64,000 bases of DNA, taken from Leptodesmis sichuanensis A121 (GTDB lineage: Bacteria; Cyanobacteriota; Cyanobacteriia; Leptolyngbyales; Leptolyngbyaceae). Positions 52,997-62,208 of the stretch are shown in pieces. Position 1 is the first letter of the stretch. Each line of letters starts with the position of its first letter. The position numbers were made by a program, and so were the translations under genes. The stretch spans positions 4,154,001 through 4,218,000 of the forward strand of contig NZ_CP075171.1 in assembly GCF_021379005.1 (NCBI RefSeq). Reading direction: 5' to 3'. A model generated the notes under the pieces. That model searched no databases. It was not told the origin of the DNA and saw only the letters and a list, made by a program, of their open reading frames with translations.

Positions 52997-53995
52997 TTAA
53001 CTGAGGGTCACCTGGCTGGTAGTCGCATTGGGGGAAGTAACCAACTCAACGTGGGGATTCCTCAAATCCATGTTGAATGTAATCCCCTGGGGTCTACCAA
53101 TTTGGATGTTGTTTGCCGCAAATGCCTCTCGAACGCGCAACCGAAACTCGCGACCCACGCTCCACTGTTCCATCGGTGCAGTTTTAATCCAGACTCGGAC
53201 TAACATTCCCGTATGCGATAGATCGTCAATGCCTAATACATTGGGCGGTTCGGGGATGCGATCGCGCCATTCGGGTTCGTGATACATCTGCTGCGAGACT
53301 TGCCGCAGAACATCCAGTACCTGTTTCGGATCGTTTTCATAGGCCACCAAAATGGCAAAATCAACCCGTGACCAGAGCCGAGTTAAATTGCTGACATTGG
53401 TAATGTTGCTATTGGGAATCGTGATCAGTTTCCCTTCGCTATTGCGGAGTTGAGTCACTCGTAGGTTGAGATTTTCGACCAACCCACTCTTGTCACCAAT
53501 TTGAATCACATCACCTACGGCAAACTGATCTTCAATTAAAATCAAGCAACCGTTGACCAGATCTTTGATCAAACTTTGGGTGCCAAAGGAAATGGCTAAA
53601 CCCAGCACGGCCCCGCCTGCCAAAATTGAGGTTGTGGGAATATTAAACAGCCCCAATGTAATCACAATTCCAACAATGATCAGCACAAACGTTATGAAAC
53701 CTTTGAGGGCTTCAGCGATCGTGTTACTTCTCAGGGCGGTGCGTTGGGTTTCTCCGAAGGTTGGTGCTGGGATGACTTTCCAGGAATGTAGGAAGCGATC
53801 GATGAAGCTCTTACAAATTCGGATGGCGAGACTGATGCCAAACCAGATCATAATTAATGCAAAAGGGGTTGCCCAGACGTACAGACCCCACCGCATTAAG
53901 ACGGGTACAGTGGACATAATTTGAGCGATGCCAACGTACCACATCACGATAAAAATCCAGAACAGTGGCACTGGTTCCGCTGAGTGGGGAGACAT
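52997..53995 (-). CDS. C-terminal half of an MscS-type mechanosensitive channel, start codon supplied by the IS
   Basis: MscS-family channels open on membrane tension. This half (332 residues) has two hydrophobic helices, the pore helix GGAVLGLAISFGTQSLIKD and the beta domain (VGDVIQIGDKSGLVENLNLR, LITIPNSNITNVSN). The first ~13 codons, including the ATG at 53995, derive from the end of the IS1-like element. Removing the element (53968-55122) plus one 10-bp duplicate joins this to the N-terminal half at 55123-56006 in frame as a 614-residue protein. Whether the half is expressed is not known. Confidence 0.85.
   Translation of the reverse strand: MSPHSAEPVPLFWIFIVMWYVGIAQIMSTVPVLMRWGLYVWATPFALIMIWFGISLAIRICKSFIDRFLHSWKVIPAPTFGETQRTALRSNTIAEALKGFITFVLIIVGIVITLGLFNIPTTSILAGGAVLGLAISFGTQSLIKDLVNGCLILIEDQFAVGDVIQIGDKSGLVENLNLRVTQLRNSEGKLITIPNSNITNVSNLTRLWSRVDFAILVAYENDPKQVLDVLRQVSQQMYHEPEWRDRIPEPPNVLGIDDLSHTGMLVRVWIKTAPMEQWSVGREFRLRVREAFAANNIQIGRPQGITFNMDLRNPHVELVTSPNATTSQVTLS
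53958..53967. repeat. 10-bp target-site duplication, left copy
   Basis: CAGAACAGTG here is identical to 55123-55132 on the other side of the IS element. Confidence 0.85.
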
Positions 53996-55122
53996 AAAGC
54001 CTTAATATTGGTACATTAGAGCAACTTACAGTGCTTTAGAAGCCTCTGATTGAACAGGAACGGAAGATGGATTTATTTTCCCAAAATTGCCCGTGCTGTG
54101 ACAGTGCTGAAGTCCACGCTCACACCCGTTATACAACCCAGAGCAATGGAACTCGCACGATTCATCATTGTCGCCGTTGTGATAGCTATTTCAGTGATAC
54201 CTTTGCCACGGCGATTGCTGGCTTAAGAACCCCGTTGAGTCGCATTATCGAGGTGTTGAAAGCCAGAACGGAGGGACAAGGTCTCAATGCCACAGCACGA
54301 GTATTTGGAGTATCCAAGAAGAGCATCATCGATTGGGAGTGGCGATTGTCCGAATTGAAACCCACCTTGCTGTTGTATGGGTTGATCCATCAGTTTCTGA
54401 GTCTGGTGATTGAGGGCGATGAGTTGTATACCAAAGTGCATCATAATACCCCGGCCAGTGACTCAGAAGGTTGGACTATTGTGCTGATGGAGCGCAGGAG
54501 TCGCTTTTTGTGGGAACTCGATTGTGGCAGCAAGGATGAACAGTTGTTTGAAGCCGCCTTATCCCTGTTGTGCGAGGTGATTGACCAAACGCAAGACCTG
54601 ACGTTGCTCAGTGATGGGGAACGGCGCTATGGCAAAATCTTATTTGCCATTTGTCATGAAGTGATTCACAATGGACAACCCGGTAGACCCAAGAAACGAC
54701 TGCCCAAAGGTGTGCGGGTACGCCTGAAGAATAAAGGGGCAAGGAAACGTTCTGGTCGTAAACGTCCCAAGTACCAAGCCCCCGTTGCTGAACATCCAGA
54801 GACAGATTCTAAGATTGACAACCACCAGATTCATGCCAACCATGTGGAGGCCTTTAATGCCTCTCTAAGACGACGCAACTCGGCTTTTCGTCGTAAAACC
54901 AATATGTATGCCAAAAGCCGAGATAACTTACAGAGAACTTTAGATGTGCAATGGTTAGTTCACAACTTTGTCCGGGTTCATTTCACAACGAAAGTTGTTC
55001 CTGCGGTGAAACTAGGAATTCTAGAAATTGGGATATCTTGGTTGCAACTGTTTACGATTCGCTATGCCTTATAACTGCTATTCGTCAGTGCTTTCAACGC
55101 TCCTATCCAACGGAACCAGTGC
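53968..55122 (+). mobile_element. IS1-like insertion sequence (1155 bp) in mscS
   Basis: The terminal inverted repeats start with GCACTGGTTCCG at both ends and continue imperfectly for ~30 bp (left GCTGAGTGGGGAGACATAAAG, right in reverse GTTGGATAGGAGCGTTGAAAG after the shared part). The element is bounded by the direct 10-bp duplication CAGAACAGTG. It carries one transposase gene. Confidence 0.88.
54067..55074 (+). CDS. IS1-like transposase
   Basis: The product has 335 residues. The N-terminal zinc finger (CPCC near residue 8 and CRRCD) and helix-turn-helix (GLNATARVFGVSKKSIIDWE) are of IS1 InsA type. The DDE core follows with GDELYTKVH (first D, near residue 118), LLSDGERRYG (second D, near 183) and NHVEAFNASLRRRNSAFRRK (E, near 262). 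It is one continuous frame, unlike the frameshifted insA-insB of enteric IS1, as in other single-frame IS1 relatives. All catalytic residues appear intact, so the element may be active. Confidence 0.88.
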   Translation: MDLFSQNCPCCDSAEVHAHTRYTTQSNGTRTIHHCRRCDSYFSDTFATAIAGLRTPLSRIIEVLKARTEGQGLNATARVFGVSKKSIIDWEWRLSELKPTLLLYGLIHQFLSLVIEGDELYTKVHHNTPASDSEGWTIVLMERRSRFLWELDCGSKDEQLFEAALSLLCEVIDQTQDLTLLSDGERRYGKILFAICHEVIHNGQPGRPKKRLPKGVRVRLKNKGARKRSGRKRPKYQAPVAEHPETDSKIDNHQIHANHVEAFNASLRRRNSAFRRKTNMYAKSRDNLQRTLDVQWLVHNFVRVHFTTKVVPAVKLGILEIGISWLQLFTIRYAL

Positions 55123-56006
55123 CAGAACAGTGCCCATTTCAGAAATTTGTTCAGGTCTAATTGCCGTTTCAGGCTGAATTGGTGCTGCATGGTGGCTAAA
55201 AAGCGCGATCGCAAATCCAAGATTTCTCTTGCTTCTGTTTCTTCCCCTTCAGCGATGTTTGATCCATCTGAAGGTTCTGATTCCTGGACTTTTTCTGCTG
55301 CGGCGATCGCGGCCAGTTGTTGTTTGTATCGGGTCTTTAAAGCGTCTTGCCTGCGAGTGAGAAATCGTCTCAGTAACCAGATCACTCCACTGGCCAGGAG
55401 TAACCCCAGCAAGATTTGCAAAGCCTGGGCCACTCGCTGAACAATCGCTTCTGGTGCGGCCAGTTGCTTAAACCGAAGGATTTCCTCTTGAATGACTTTT
55501 TGCCATTCCTGGGCTAATTCCTCTAAGGTTTTCCCATTCCAGTCAGCATCGGGTTCTGTGACCGTCACCAGGCGAATCGGACGGGAAAAGCGATCGTCGC
55601 TAATCTGAATGATCGGGCGATTATTGAGGGTGGCGATCGTCACAGTGGGAGTCTGTTTAGCCAGGGTGGTGCGGTTAAACACTCGCCACAACCGCTCATT
55701 CACTTCGTCTGCCCGGATTTCGACGGGAAGCCTGCCCTCCGGAATTTTGGCACGGTCAAAGATGGTGGGAGAGGTGAGCGTAAACAACTCCTTATCATCC
55801 AGGGGCGATCGCACGGAAGCAGTTTCGTACTCGCCATACCGATTTACCTCAGAGGGAGGATTTGACGGATGATCAGAAACACCAGTGGGCAGCGAGGGCC
55901 ATTGGCTATGGGCGATCGTGCTCCAGCCCAAAACCAACCCAATGGTGAGGAAACTGATCAGCGCGAATCGAATGGTAAACCGAAATGAGCGACGGAAGAG
56001 CAACAT
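55062..56006 (-). pseudogene. N-terminal half of the interrupted MscS-type channel
   Basis: The frame begins with a signal-like segment (FALISFLTIGLVLGWSTIAH), has a periplasmic domain (residues ~35-185), one membrane helix (QALQILLGLLLASGVIWLL) and a cytosolic loop with an acidic patch. It ends at KWALFW. The remaining 23 codons to the stop at 55062 are IS sequence. This N-terminal periplasmic domain is common in larger MscS proteins of cyanobacteria. The original gene read into 53957 and downwards. Confidence 0.82.
55123..55132. repeat. 10-bp target-site duplication, right copy
   Basis: CAGAACAGTG, identical to 53958-53967. Confidence 0.85.
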
Positions 56007-56106
56007 AAACCAAAACCAAAAAAATCAATAGCTGGAATTGAGTCTATAACTGTAGACAGCTTGATAGACAATGTTACAGATACTTAACTGGTGGAGGAGA
56101 ATACGG

Positions 56107-56574
56107 ATGAAATTGGGCCTCGTCGCTTTAGCTGGATTGATGACTATAGGTGTTGCCGCAACGAGCCAAATGGTGATGGCTCAGGGGAATCAACCCGCTC
56201 CCGTCGAACCCCAGCAAAACGATCGCCGACCTGCGATCGCCAAAGTGAATCCCAATAAACCTATCCAAATTCGAGTCATCAGCCAGACAACCGTGCCCGT
56301 TGTGGCTTCAATGGTGCCTGCTGTCGGCGATCGACCTGTCGCACCAGGAAAAAGTGTGACCTTTGGCCGCCTGCATACCAGCTATCTCTCCTTACCAATA
56401 GATTTACAGGTTTCCCTGGCTAAAACTCCTGACCCCGCCAAACCCATTAGCGTGTTTTTGAATGTCAAAACAGCCGGAAACGAAATTATCGTCGGTGTCA
56501 AAACATCCCCAACGTCTGGCAATTCGGCTCAGACTATGAATGTAGACCAAAAAGGCTGGATTTATCTCTACTAG
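56107..56574 (+). CDS. secreted protein of unknown function
   Basis: The 155-residue protein starts at ATG 56107, behind GGAGGAGAA, and has a signal peptide (MKLGLVALAGLMTIGVAATS, AQG cleavage region). The mature part is beta-rich (NKPIQIRVISQTTVPVVASM, DLQVSLAKTPDPAKPISVFL) with no known motif. It may be periplasmic or released. The divergent neighbour is mscS. Confidence 0.6.
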   Translation: MKLGLVALAGLMTIGVAATSQMVMAQGNQPAPVEPQQNDRRPAIAKVNPNKPIQIRVISQTTVPVVASMVPAVGDRPVAPGKSVTFGRLHTSYLSLPIDLQVSLAKTPDPAKPISVFLNVKTAGNEIIVGVKTSPTSGNSAQTMNVDQKGWIYLY

Positions 56575-56606
56575 AGCAGCAGGGGAGAATAAGAAAGAGT
56601 ATTGAC

Positions 56607-57419
56607 TCAGAAACGAATGGAATTTGGGAAACTGGCGATCGCTCGCTGTGGGACTTGCTTGATCTGCAACCACATCACAATGCCCCCAATGAGTTGAATG
56701 GGATCGCCGAATTGCACGATCGATTTCATCTTCATCGCCGTGGCAGTTTGTTCATCCACCAGCGACCCTGCCATAATCTGCACAAAGTCCCACAGCCAGT
56801 GGAAGATAATTAACGGCAGGATGTTGTTGAGTTTGAGCATCAGCGGCGCAAAGAAAAAGCCAAACTGAAAGGTATTGAGCAGTTGGATGGGGACAGCCTG
56901 TAAAGGATAGCCCCCCAAAAAGTTGACAGCATGGAGGAGGGAGAAGGCGATCGCACTCACGAACATCGCCCACCGGACTCGCCCAGTGGTTAAAAAGGCA
57001 TGTAACACAATGCCCCGGTACATGATTTCTTCCCCAAACCCGACTAACAGGATGGTGAAGCCAACCAGGGCAAACGATTGCCACTGAGCAGCACTGAGGG
57101 AGGTAGGCACCAGACCCGACAGAAAGACCACCCACAGGGCAATCAGCACCACGATCAAGGGCAGAAACCATAGCAGTTGCTTGCGATCGAGGAACCGAAA
57201 GCCGATCGCCCGCCAGCTAAAATAGCGAGTTACCCAAAACACATTTAGCAGATTCAGCCCCAACAATATGATCCAAAACACCGTCATCATTTCCGGTGCG
57301 CCATAGCTGATGCCCCGGAATTCTTTCATGTAAAACATACCAGCACCCATCACTGCCGTATAGAGGAGGGCGGCTAAAACAGCAATTTGGGGTTTTGAGA
57401 GTGATGCAAGCTGATCCAT
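56607..57419 (-). CDS. CPBP family intramembrane protease
   Basis: The 270-residue polytopic protein has the CPBP motifs EEIMYRGIVLHAF (EExxxR), FSLLHAVNF (His) and FHWLWDFVQ (His/Asp). Eight hydrophobic segments are visible. It is the last gene of a five-gene cluster (62083 to 56607, minus strand), 36 bp after a PrsW gene, so these membrane proteases may act together. Confidence 0.85.
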   Translation of the reverse strand: MDQLASLSKPQIAVLAALLYTAVMGAGMFYMKEFRGISYGAPEMMTVFWIILLGLNLLNVFWVTRYFSWRAIGFRFLDRKQLLWFLPLIVVLIALWVVFLSGLVPTSLSAAQWQSFALVGFTILLVGFGEEIMYRGIVLHAFLTTGRVRWAMFVSAIAFSLLHAVNFLGGYPLQAVPIQLLNTFQFGFFFAPLMLKLNNILPLIIFHWLWDFVQIMAGSLVDEQTATAMKMKSIVQFGDPIQLIGGIVMWLQIKQVPQRAIASFPNSIRF

Positions 57420-57455
57420 AACGTTTCAGTTCCCTTTCGATTCATTAGTTTCAGA

Positions 57456-58721
57456 TCAGGTCGCGATCGCTGCTTTCCTGTCTCGCAATCGGGTTAACTC
57501 ATCCCGCCAGGATGCCACCAGGGCATCGGTATGCACATCTAGCCCCTGCTGCTGCACGCGCCATTTCCGCAACGCCAGTTCATCCTGGGCTCTGACGATC
57601 GCGTTGGAGGTGCGGCGATCGTATTCAGGAATGCGACGAGTTCTGAAGATGCGATCGCGCTTTACGCCCTCGTATTCTTCCGGCGTAATTACCGGTTCCG
57701 TTTCATCCGCCAGTTGTTCCCGAATCACCCGCCGTTCCCAGTCGCCACTCTGCCACAGCATGACAATGGCAATGAGGAAAAAGGGAAACAGGGTAATCAG
57801 AACCCGTATGGTGTTGAAGGCAAAACTCGTCAAAAAGGGCAAACTGTCCAGATCCAGACTACCCACACCCGATTTATCGTCATCGAGGTTGGTTCCCGTG
57901 ATTTTCATGATCAAGATCAGCAGTAGCACAATGGAATTATTCACTAAGTGGGCTGAAAATCCCAGCAGCCAACCGATGGGACCCGCCGCGTAGCGCAGCC
58001 AGGGACGCACCGTTTGCCGCGCTAAGCCCAACCCCATGCCAAATAATCCGGTGAAGAGGGCATGGGTTCCCAGTCCAAACGCCGAATGGCGACTGCCGAG
58101 TTGGGCTAACCAGGGGGCAGTGCCGGTATCGACGAAGCCTTTCAGGATATAGGCAGCTGTTTCCAGAAAGTTGAAGCCAATGCCGACTAAGGCTCCATAG
58201 ATAAACCCATCCCGGACATCATCAAACTCCGATCGCAGCAGCAAAAACAACAGCAATACCCCGGCTCCTTTGGTGGTTTCCTCCACCAGCGGACCAGCCA
58301 ACGGTGCCGCAATCGCTAACCCAGCACTCTTGCCGCCGAAAGCCGCCTGGAGATCAGGATGCACTGTGAAGTAGTCTTTTACCGCATTAATGATCAGCGC
58401 GTTGATCGGTTGAGCCACTCCCGTGGCAATCAAGGCTCCCCACAACAGGGCGATCGCGTAGAGCCATTTGGACTCTGGTTCGCGGCGATCAAGGAACCAG
58501 AGAATCGCGATCGGGATGATGCAAAGAAACCCCGACCAGGCCAACGCCATCAGAAAAATTGGGATGCCGCCCTTGGCTGAAGTGGGGGCAATGATGTTGT
58601 TGACGATGCTGGACGTACTCAGAAAGAGCAGCACCCCCAGCAGGATGATCACAAAACTGGCAAATTTGGGGCGGCTCAAGGGTGAACCGTAAAGTACACG
58701 GGCTGGAGCATTCAGCGACAT
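57456..58721 (-). CDS. PrsW family intramembrane metalloprotease (copy 1)
   Basis: The protein is a 421-residue PrsW homologue. The family motifs are the EExxK-type VEETTKGAGVLLLF, the FNFLETAAYI acidic block, and the His in HALFTGLFGMGLGL. At the C-terminus a cytosolic segment with VITPEEYEGVKRDRIFRTRR is shared with copy 2. PrsW in Bacillus makes the first cut in an anti-sigma factor. The start (ATG 58721, MSLNAPARVLYGSPLSRPKF) was chosen by alignment with copy 2. The hydrolase gene lies 20 bp upstream. Confidence 0.88.
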   Translation of the reverse strand: MSLNAPARVLYGSPLSRPKFASFVIILLGVLLFLSTSSIVNNIIAPTSAKGGIPIFLMALAWSGFLCIIPIAILWFLDRREPESKWLYAIALLWGALIATGVAQPINALIINAVKDYFTVHPDLQAAFGGKSAGLAIAAPLAGPLVEETTKGAGVLLLFLLLRSEFDDVRDGFIYGALVGIGFNFLETAAYILKGFVDTGTAPWLAQLGSRHSAFGLGTHALFTGLFGMGLGLARQTVRPWLRYAAGPIGWLLGFSAHLVNNSIVLLLILIMKITGTNLDDDKSGVGSLDLDSLPFLTSFAFNTIRVLITLFPFFLIAIVMLWQSGDWERRVIREQLADETEPVITPEEYEGVKRDRIFRTRRIPEYDRRTSNAIVRAQDELALRKWRVQQQGLDVHTDALVASWRDELTRLRDRKAAIAT

Positions 58722-58741
58722 AAGCACCTCAAGATAAACGA

Positions 58742-60292
58742 TTACTCAACCACAAAGAGCGGCTTGATCTGAGTCAGACAACTGCTGTCGGGTGCTTGCT
58801 TGGGGTTGGCGAGAAAGTCGGTGGCGATTTGAGTCACACAGGCTGCCGCAGGCATACCCTTCGGCGCAAATAACGCCCCATGCCCGACACCGGGGAAGGT
58901 GTAAACATAGGCGGTTTTTAAGTTCCTGGCCACGGCTTCCCCGTAGGGCTGGGGCGTCACTGGGTCGTAAGCGCCATTCAACACCAGGGTGGGAATCTCC
59001 GGATTTTCGTAGACAAAGGGCGGTTTCAGCTCGACCTGGAGAACGTCACAGGCTTTCGTCACCGCTTCGGCTTCGCGGATGCCCACGGGAATGAGTTGCG
59101 GATAGGGCGGCGGCAGAACCTGGGAGGGCGTGACTTGAATCGATTTTGCCCGAGCACAGAGGACAGTGTGATACATCTCCCTCGCCTCGGTCGGTTCCAG
59201 ATTCTCTGAAAGTTTTCCTGCAATCCAATCAAAGTTGCCCTGGCTCGCGGCCTGGATGAACTTGGGGATAGAAGTACCACGGGCACTTTCACCGGAATAG
59301 GGTCGGGCTAAATAGGCTTCGAGGCCAATGATAAAGGCATTGCCATCGAGTTGGGTCACGAATGTTTTTTGGCTGGAGGGAATGGTCAGGGTCAGGGGAA
59401 TCGGTTTCTGGTTGAGTTGATCGATGATCGCCAGAAATTTCTGCTCCAGATTGGGATAGGCTGAGCTGCATTGTTGATCTTGGGCGCAGGCATGAAACAG
59501 GTTGCGCAAGGCATAGCTCATGGTGTGGCCCGATGCCAGATTAAAATCAACATCCGGTCTGACCACGCCATCCAGGATCACGCTGCGGAGTTTCGCCTTG
59601 TGCTTGTCCGCCTGGGCAATGACATATTGCCCCAACAACGTGCCGTAGGAAACGCCATAGTAGTTGAATTGCGGGTAGCCTAACGTCTCTGCGACAAAGT
59701 AAACATCGGCGGCATTTTCGCGAGTATTGAAGGCGCTGGGGTTAATCCCTTGAGCCTTAAAGCGATCGTTACACACCTTGATCCAGCTTGGATCGGTGTA
59801 ATTTTGCTGCCCTTGCGCCACAGCAATATTGTGAGCATTAAGCTCTGGACAGAACAGGAAAGGCTTGGAATACCGTGTCCCCCGCTCCTCTACGAAGATC
59901 AAATCGCGGCTCTTTAACAACGCCTGGAGTTCGGGAAATGTCGGCAAGGCGCCATCGGCGATGTCGTGGATGCTTGAGCCGCCAGGACCACCCTGTTCGA
60001 CGAACAGGGGATCGGCAGCAGGCGTTTTGCTGGTGCTGCGGGTGCGGACGACCGCGAGTTGGATGGTGCGTCCCTGGGGTTGGGCGTGCTGTTCGGGGAC
60101 GGTGATGTAGCCACAATCGGACTGGGCAGCAATGGCGGCAGGCACGTCAAAGGTTTTGCAGTCAACGGTTTTCCATGCCGCACCAAATTTGGCACGATTG
60201 GGAGTCGCGCCATTCACGGCACTGCCGCTGCTGGCAACAACCGCAACTGTGAGCAGGGTGAATGAGCAAAAATGAGTCAGTCGTCGGTTCAT
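58742..60292 (-). CDS. exported alpha/beta hydrolase (TAP-like peptidase family)
   Basis: The 516-residue protein has a signal peptide (THFCSFTLLTVAVVASSGSA) and the elements of the TAP-like alpha/beta hydrolase family (proline iminopeptidase or tripeptidyl aminopeptidase type): FVEQGGPGGSSIHD (oxyanion), FNYYGVSYGTLLGQYV (nucleophile Ser in GVSYG), LVLNGAYDPVTPQPYGEAVA (Asp) and FPGVGHGALF (His). It acts outside the cytosol. Its gene sits between two PrsW genes, 20 bp from each neighbour. Confidence 0.88.
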   Translation of the reverse strand: MNRRLTHFCSFTLLTVAVVASSGSAVNGATPNRAKFGAAWKTVDCKTFDVPAAIAAQSDCGYITVPEQHAQPQGRTIQLAVVRTRSTSKTPAADPLFVEQGGPGGSSIHDIADGALPTFPELQALLKSRDLIFVEERGTRYSKPFLFCPELNAHNIAVAQGQQNYTDPSWIKVCNDRFKAQGINPSAFNTRENAADVYFVAETLGYPQFNYYGVSYGTLLGQYVIAQADKHKAKLRSVILDGVVRPDVDFNLASGHTMSYALRNLFHACAQDQQCSSAYPNLEQKFLAIIDQLNQKPIPLTLTIPSSQKTFVTQLDGNAFIIGLEAYLARPYSGESARGTSIPKFIQAASQGNFDWIAGKLSENLEPTEAREMYHTVLCARAKSIQVTPSQVLPPPYPQLIPVGIREAEAVTKACDVLQVELKPPFVYENPEIPTLVLNGAYDPVTPQPYGEAVARNLKTAYVYTFPGVGHGALFAPKGMPAAACVTQIATDFLANPKQAPDSSCLTQIKPLFVVE

Positions 60293-60311
60293 GAGGGGTT
60301 GTCCTTAATCG

Positions 60312-60800
60312 TTAATCCAAGAGTGAAACTAGAATGGTGGTTTCGCCTGTGCTGCGGCTGCCAGCCAGGAGTAAACCTGACATGGCTGCGCCATCGCCGA
60401 TCGCATAGACTCTCAGATCAGTGACTTGGGGATGATTGAAAACGGTGGCTAAGGCTTGTTGCGCTTTAGCGTAATCATCGGTTTCCTCCAGCAGCAGGAT
60501 GGGGACATAGTTCACTGCTGCCGAATCGGCGATCGCCTTCAGTTCTGCCACAATATCCGGCTGAATCCCAGTGGGACGGACGTAGATCTGCTTCCAGGGA
60601 CTCATCCAGGCCGCCTCACCATATTGCTCCCAGAGTGAGCCGACAAAGTATTGGTAATACCGCAATGCAATGGGTTCTAAGTCTGACCCTGGCTCGATCG
60701 CGTCATAAAATACGGCACTACCAAATCCCGCCTGGCTGGGAGCACCGTAGAGAGTTGTGAGCGCAGTAACAGCAGGAGGAAGGGGAGTGGAGGAAGTCAT
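60312..60800 (-). CDS. unknown soluble protein within the protease cluster
   Basis: The product (162 residues) has no signal or membrane segment. The central LKAIADSAAVNYVPILLLEE and LRVYAIGDGAAMSGLLLAGS look like alpha/beta layers. No family is recognised. The start overlaps the preceding PrsW stop by ATGA (60797-60800), so the two are translationally coupled. Confidence 0.65.
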   Translation of the reverse strand: MTSSTPLPPAVTALTTLYGAPSQAGFGSAVFYDAIEPGSDLEPIALRYYQYFVGSLWEQYGEAAWMSPWKQIYVRPTGIQPDIVAELKAIADSAAVNYVPILLLEETDDYAKAQQALATVFNHPQVTDLRVYAIGDGAAMSGLLLAGSRSTGETTILVSLLD

Positions 60801-62083
60801 GGTTTTAGCACAGTTCCATCCAACGCTACCGTGGGTTCAACTGAGCTACGCAGTCGCATCAACTCGTTTCGCCAGGATGCTACCAGGGTATCAGTTGCTA
60901 CATCCTGTCCCTGTTGCTGAACGCGCCATTTACGTAACGCCAATTCATTCTGCGCTTTGACGATCGCGGCAGAAGTCCGGCGATTGTAGCCCGGAATCCG
61001 GCGGGTGCTAAACAGGCGATCGCGCTTAACGGCCTCGTACTCCTCTGGAGTAATCACAGGTTCACCCTCATCTGCCAACTCTTCGCGAATCACCCGCCGC
61101 TCCCAGAACCCACTGCGCCACAGCAAAAATCCTACCAGCAGGAAATAGGGCAAAAAGTGCAGGAAGTAAACCCCACTCATCGCCAACCAGCTTTCCCAAA
61201 ATGGCATCCCATTCAAAGCCAGACTTGGGGGAGGAGGAACTACATTCGCTATCGTTTCTCCCTTTGCCCGTTTAGACCATACATCAAGGAGTTGACCGAC
61301 ATTTTGTGAAAAATGCGCCGAGAACCCTAACAGCCAACCCACGACTGGAGCAGTATAACGCCACCATTTGCGCGTAGTCTGGCGAGATAGCCCCAAAAAT
61401 AGCCCAAAGATGCCCGTATACAGCGCATGTCCGGCAAAACCAAATAGAGCGTGTCGTCCGCCAATATGCAAGATCCACGGCGCATAGCCCCACTTGGCAT
61501 ACTCACTGACGATGTAATGCACCGATTCAAGAAAGTTGAAGCCAGCCCCCACCAGCGCCCCGTAGATAAAGCCATCCCGTGCATTATCAAATTCCGATCG
61601 CAGCAACAGGAACAACAGCAAGATTCCGGCTCCCTTGGTCAACTCTTCCACCAATGGGCCGGCGACTGGTGCTGCAATTTTATACACTGCATTCGCACCC
61701 AAATAGGCTTTTAGTCCCGGATCCGAGTCAATCCAAGCACCCACGGCTGAAAAGATCATATTGTTAATCGGTAGTGCCACTCCTGTGGCAATGAATGCGC
61801 CCCACAGAAAAGCCAGCACATAGAGCCAGCGGGACTCCGGTTCGCGCCGATCCAGGAACCAGAGAATGGCGATCGTGCCCAGGGAAAAGACCGTTGACCA
61901 CAGAAAGGCAATTCCTAGTACACGCAGTCCTTCTGGGGAGGTCACTCTTTCCTGAAATGAGGTGAACAGGGTATAGCTACTGATCAGCACGAGGACGAGT
62001 AGCAGCGCGATCGCGAATTTCGCCACACGGGGTTTGGCCAACGGCGAGCCATAGAGAATTCTGGCGGTGTCATTGAGAGACAT
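60797..62083 (-). CDS. PrsW family intramembrane metalloprotease (copy 2)
   Basis: The 428-residue protein is closely similar to copy 1 along its entire length (MSLNDTARILYGSPLAKPRV at the start, VITPEEYEAVKRDRLFSTRR near the end). The PrsW motifs are present: VEELTKGAGILLLFLLLRSE (EExxK), FNFLESVHYI and HALYTGIFGLFLGL. It is the first gene of the cluster. The duplicates have diverged in the segment after the last helices. Confidence 0.88.
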   Translation of the reverse strand: MSLNDTARILYGSPLAKPRVAKFAIALLLVLVLISSYTLFTSFQERVTSPEGLRVLGIAFLWSTVFSLGTIAILWFLDRREPESRWLYVLAFLWGAFIATGVALPINNMIFSAVGAWIDSDPGLKAYLGANAVYKIAAPVAGPLVEELTKGAGILLLFLLLRSEFDNARDGFIYGALVGAGFNFLESVHYIVSEYAKWGYAPWILHIGGRHALFGFAGHALYTGIFGLFLGLSRQTTRKWWRYTAPVVGWLLGFSAHFSQNVGQLLDVWSKRAKGETIANVVPPPPSLALNGMPFWESWLAMSGVYFLHFLPYFLLVGFLLWRSGFWERRVIREELADEGEPVITPEEYEAVKRDRLFSTRRIPGYNRRTSAAIVKAQNELALRKWRVQQQGQDVATDTLVASWRNELMRLRSSVEPTVALDGTVLKP

Positions 62084-62208
62084 GGATGCTGATGGTAAAT
62101 ATTAGATACATAAAATCTGTAGGGACAGGTTTATCAGCAGAAGTTTAGGTCTTTACAAAAACTCTGGAAAACCTGCCCCTACCAGGCGAAATGGATTGCA
62201 ATAAGCAA

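Noticed and set aside
59471-59683. Small plus-strand frames opposite the alpha/beta hydrolase
   Set aside because: They are shadows of the conserved minus-strand gene.
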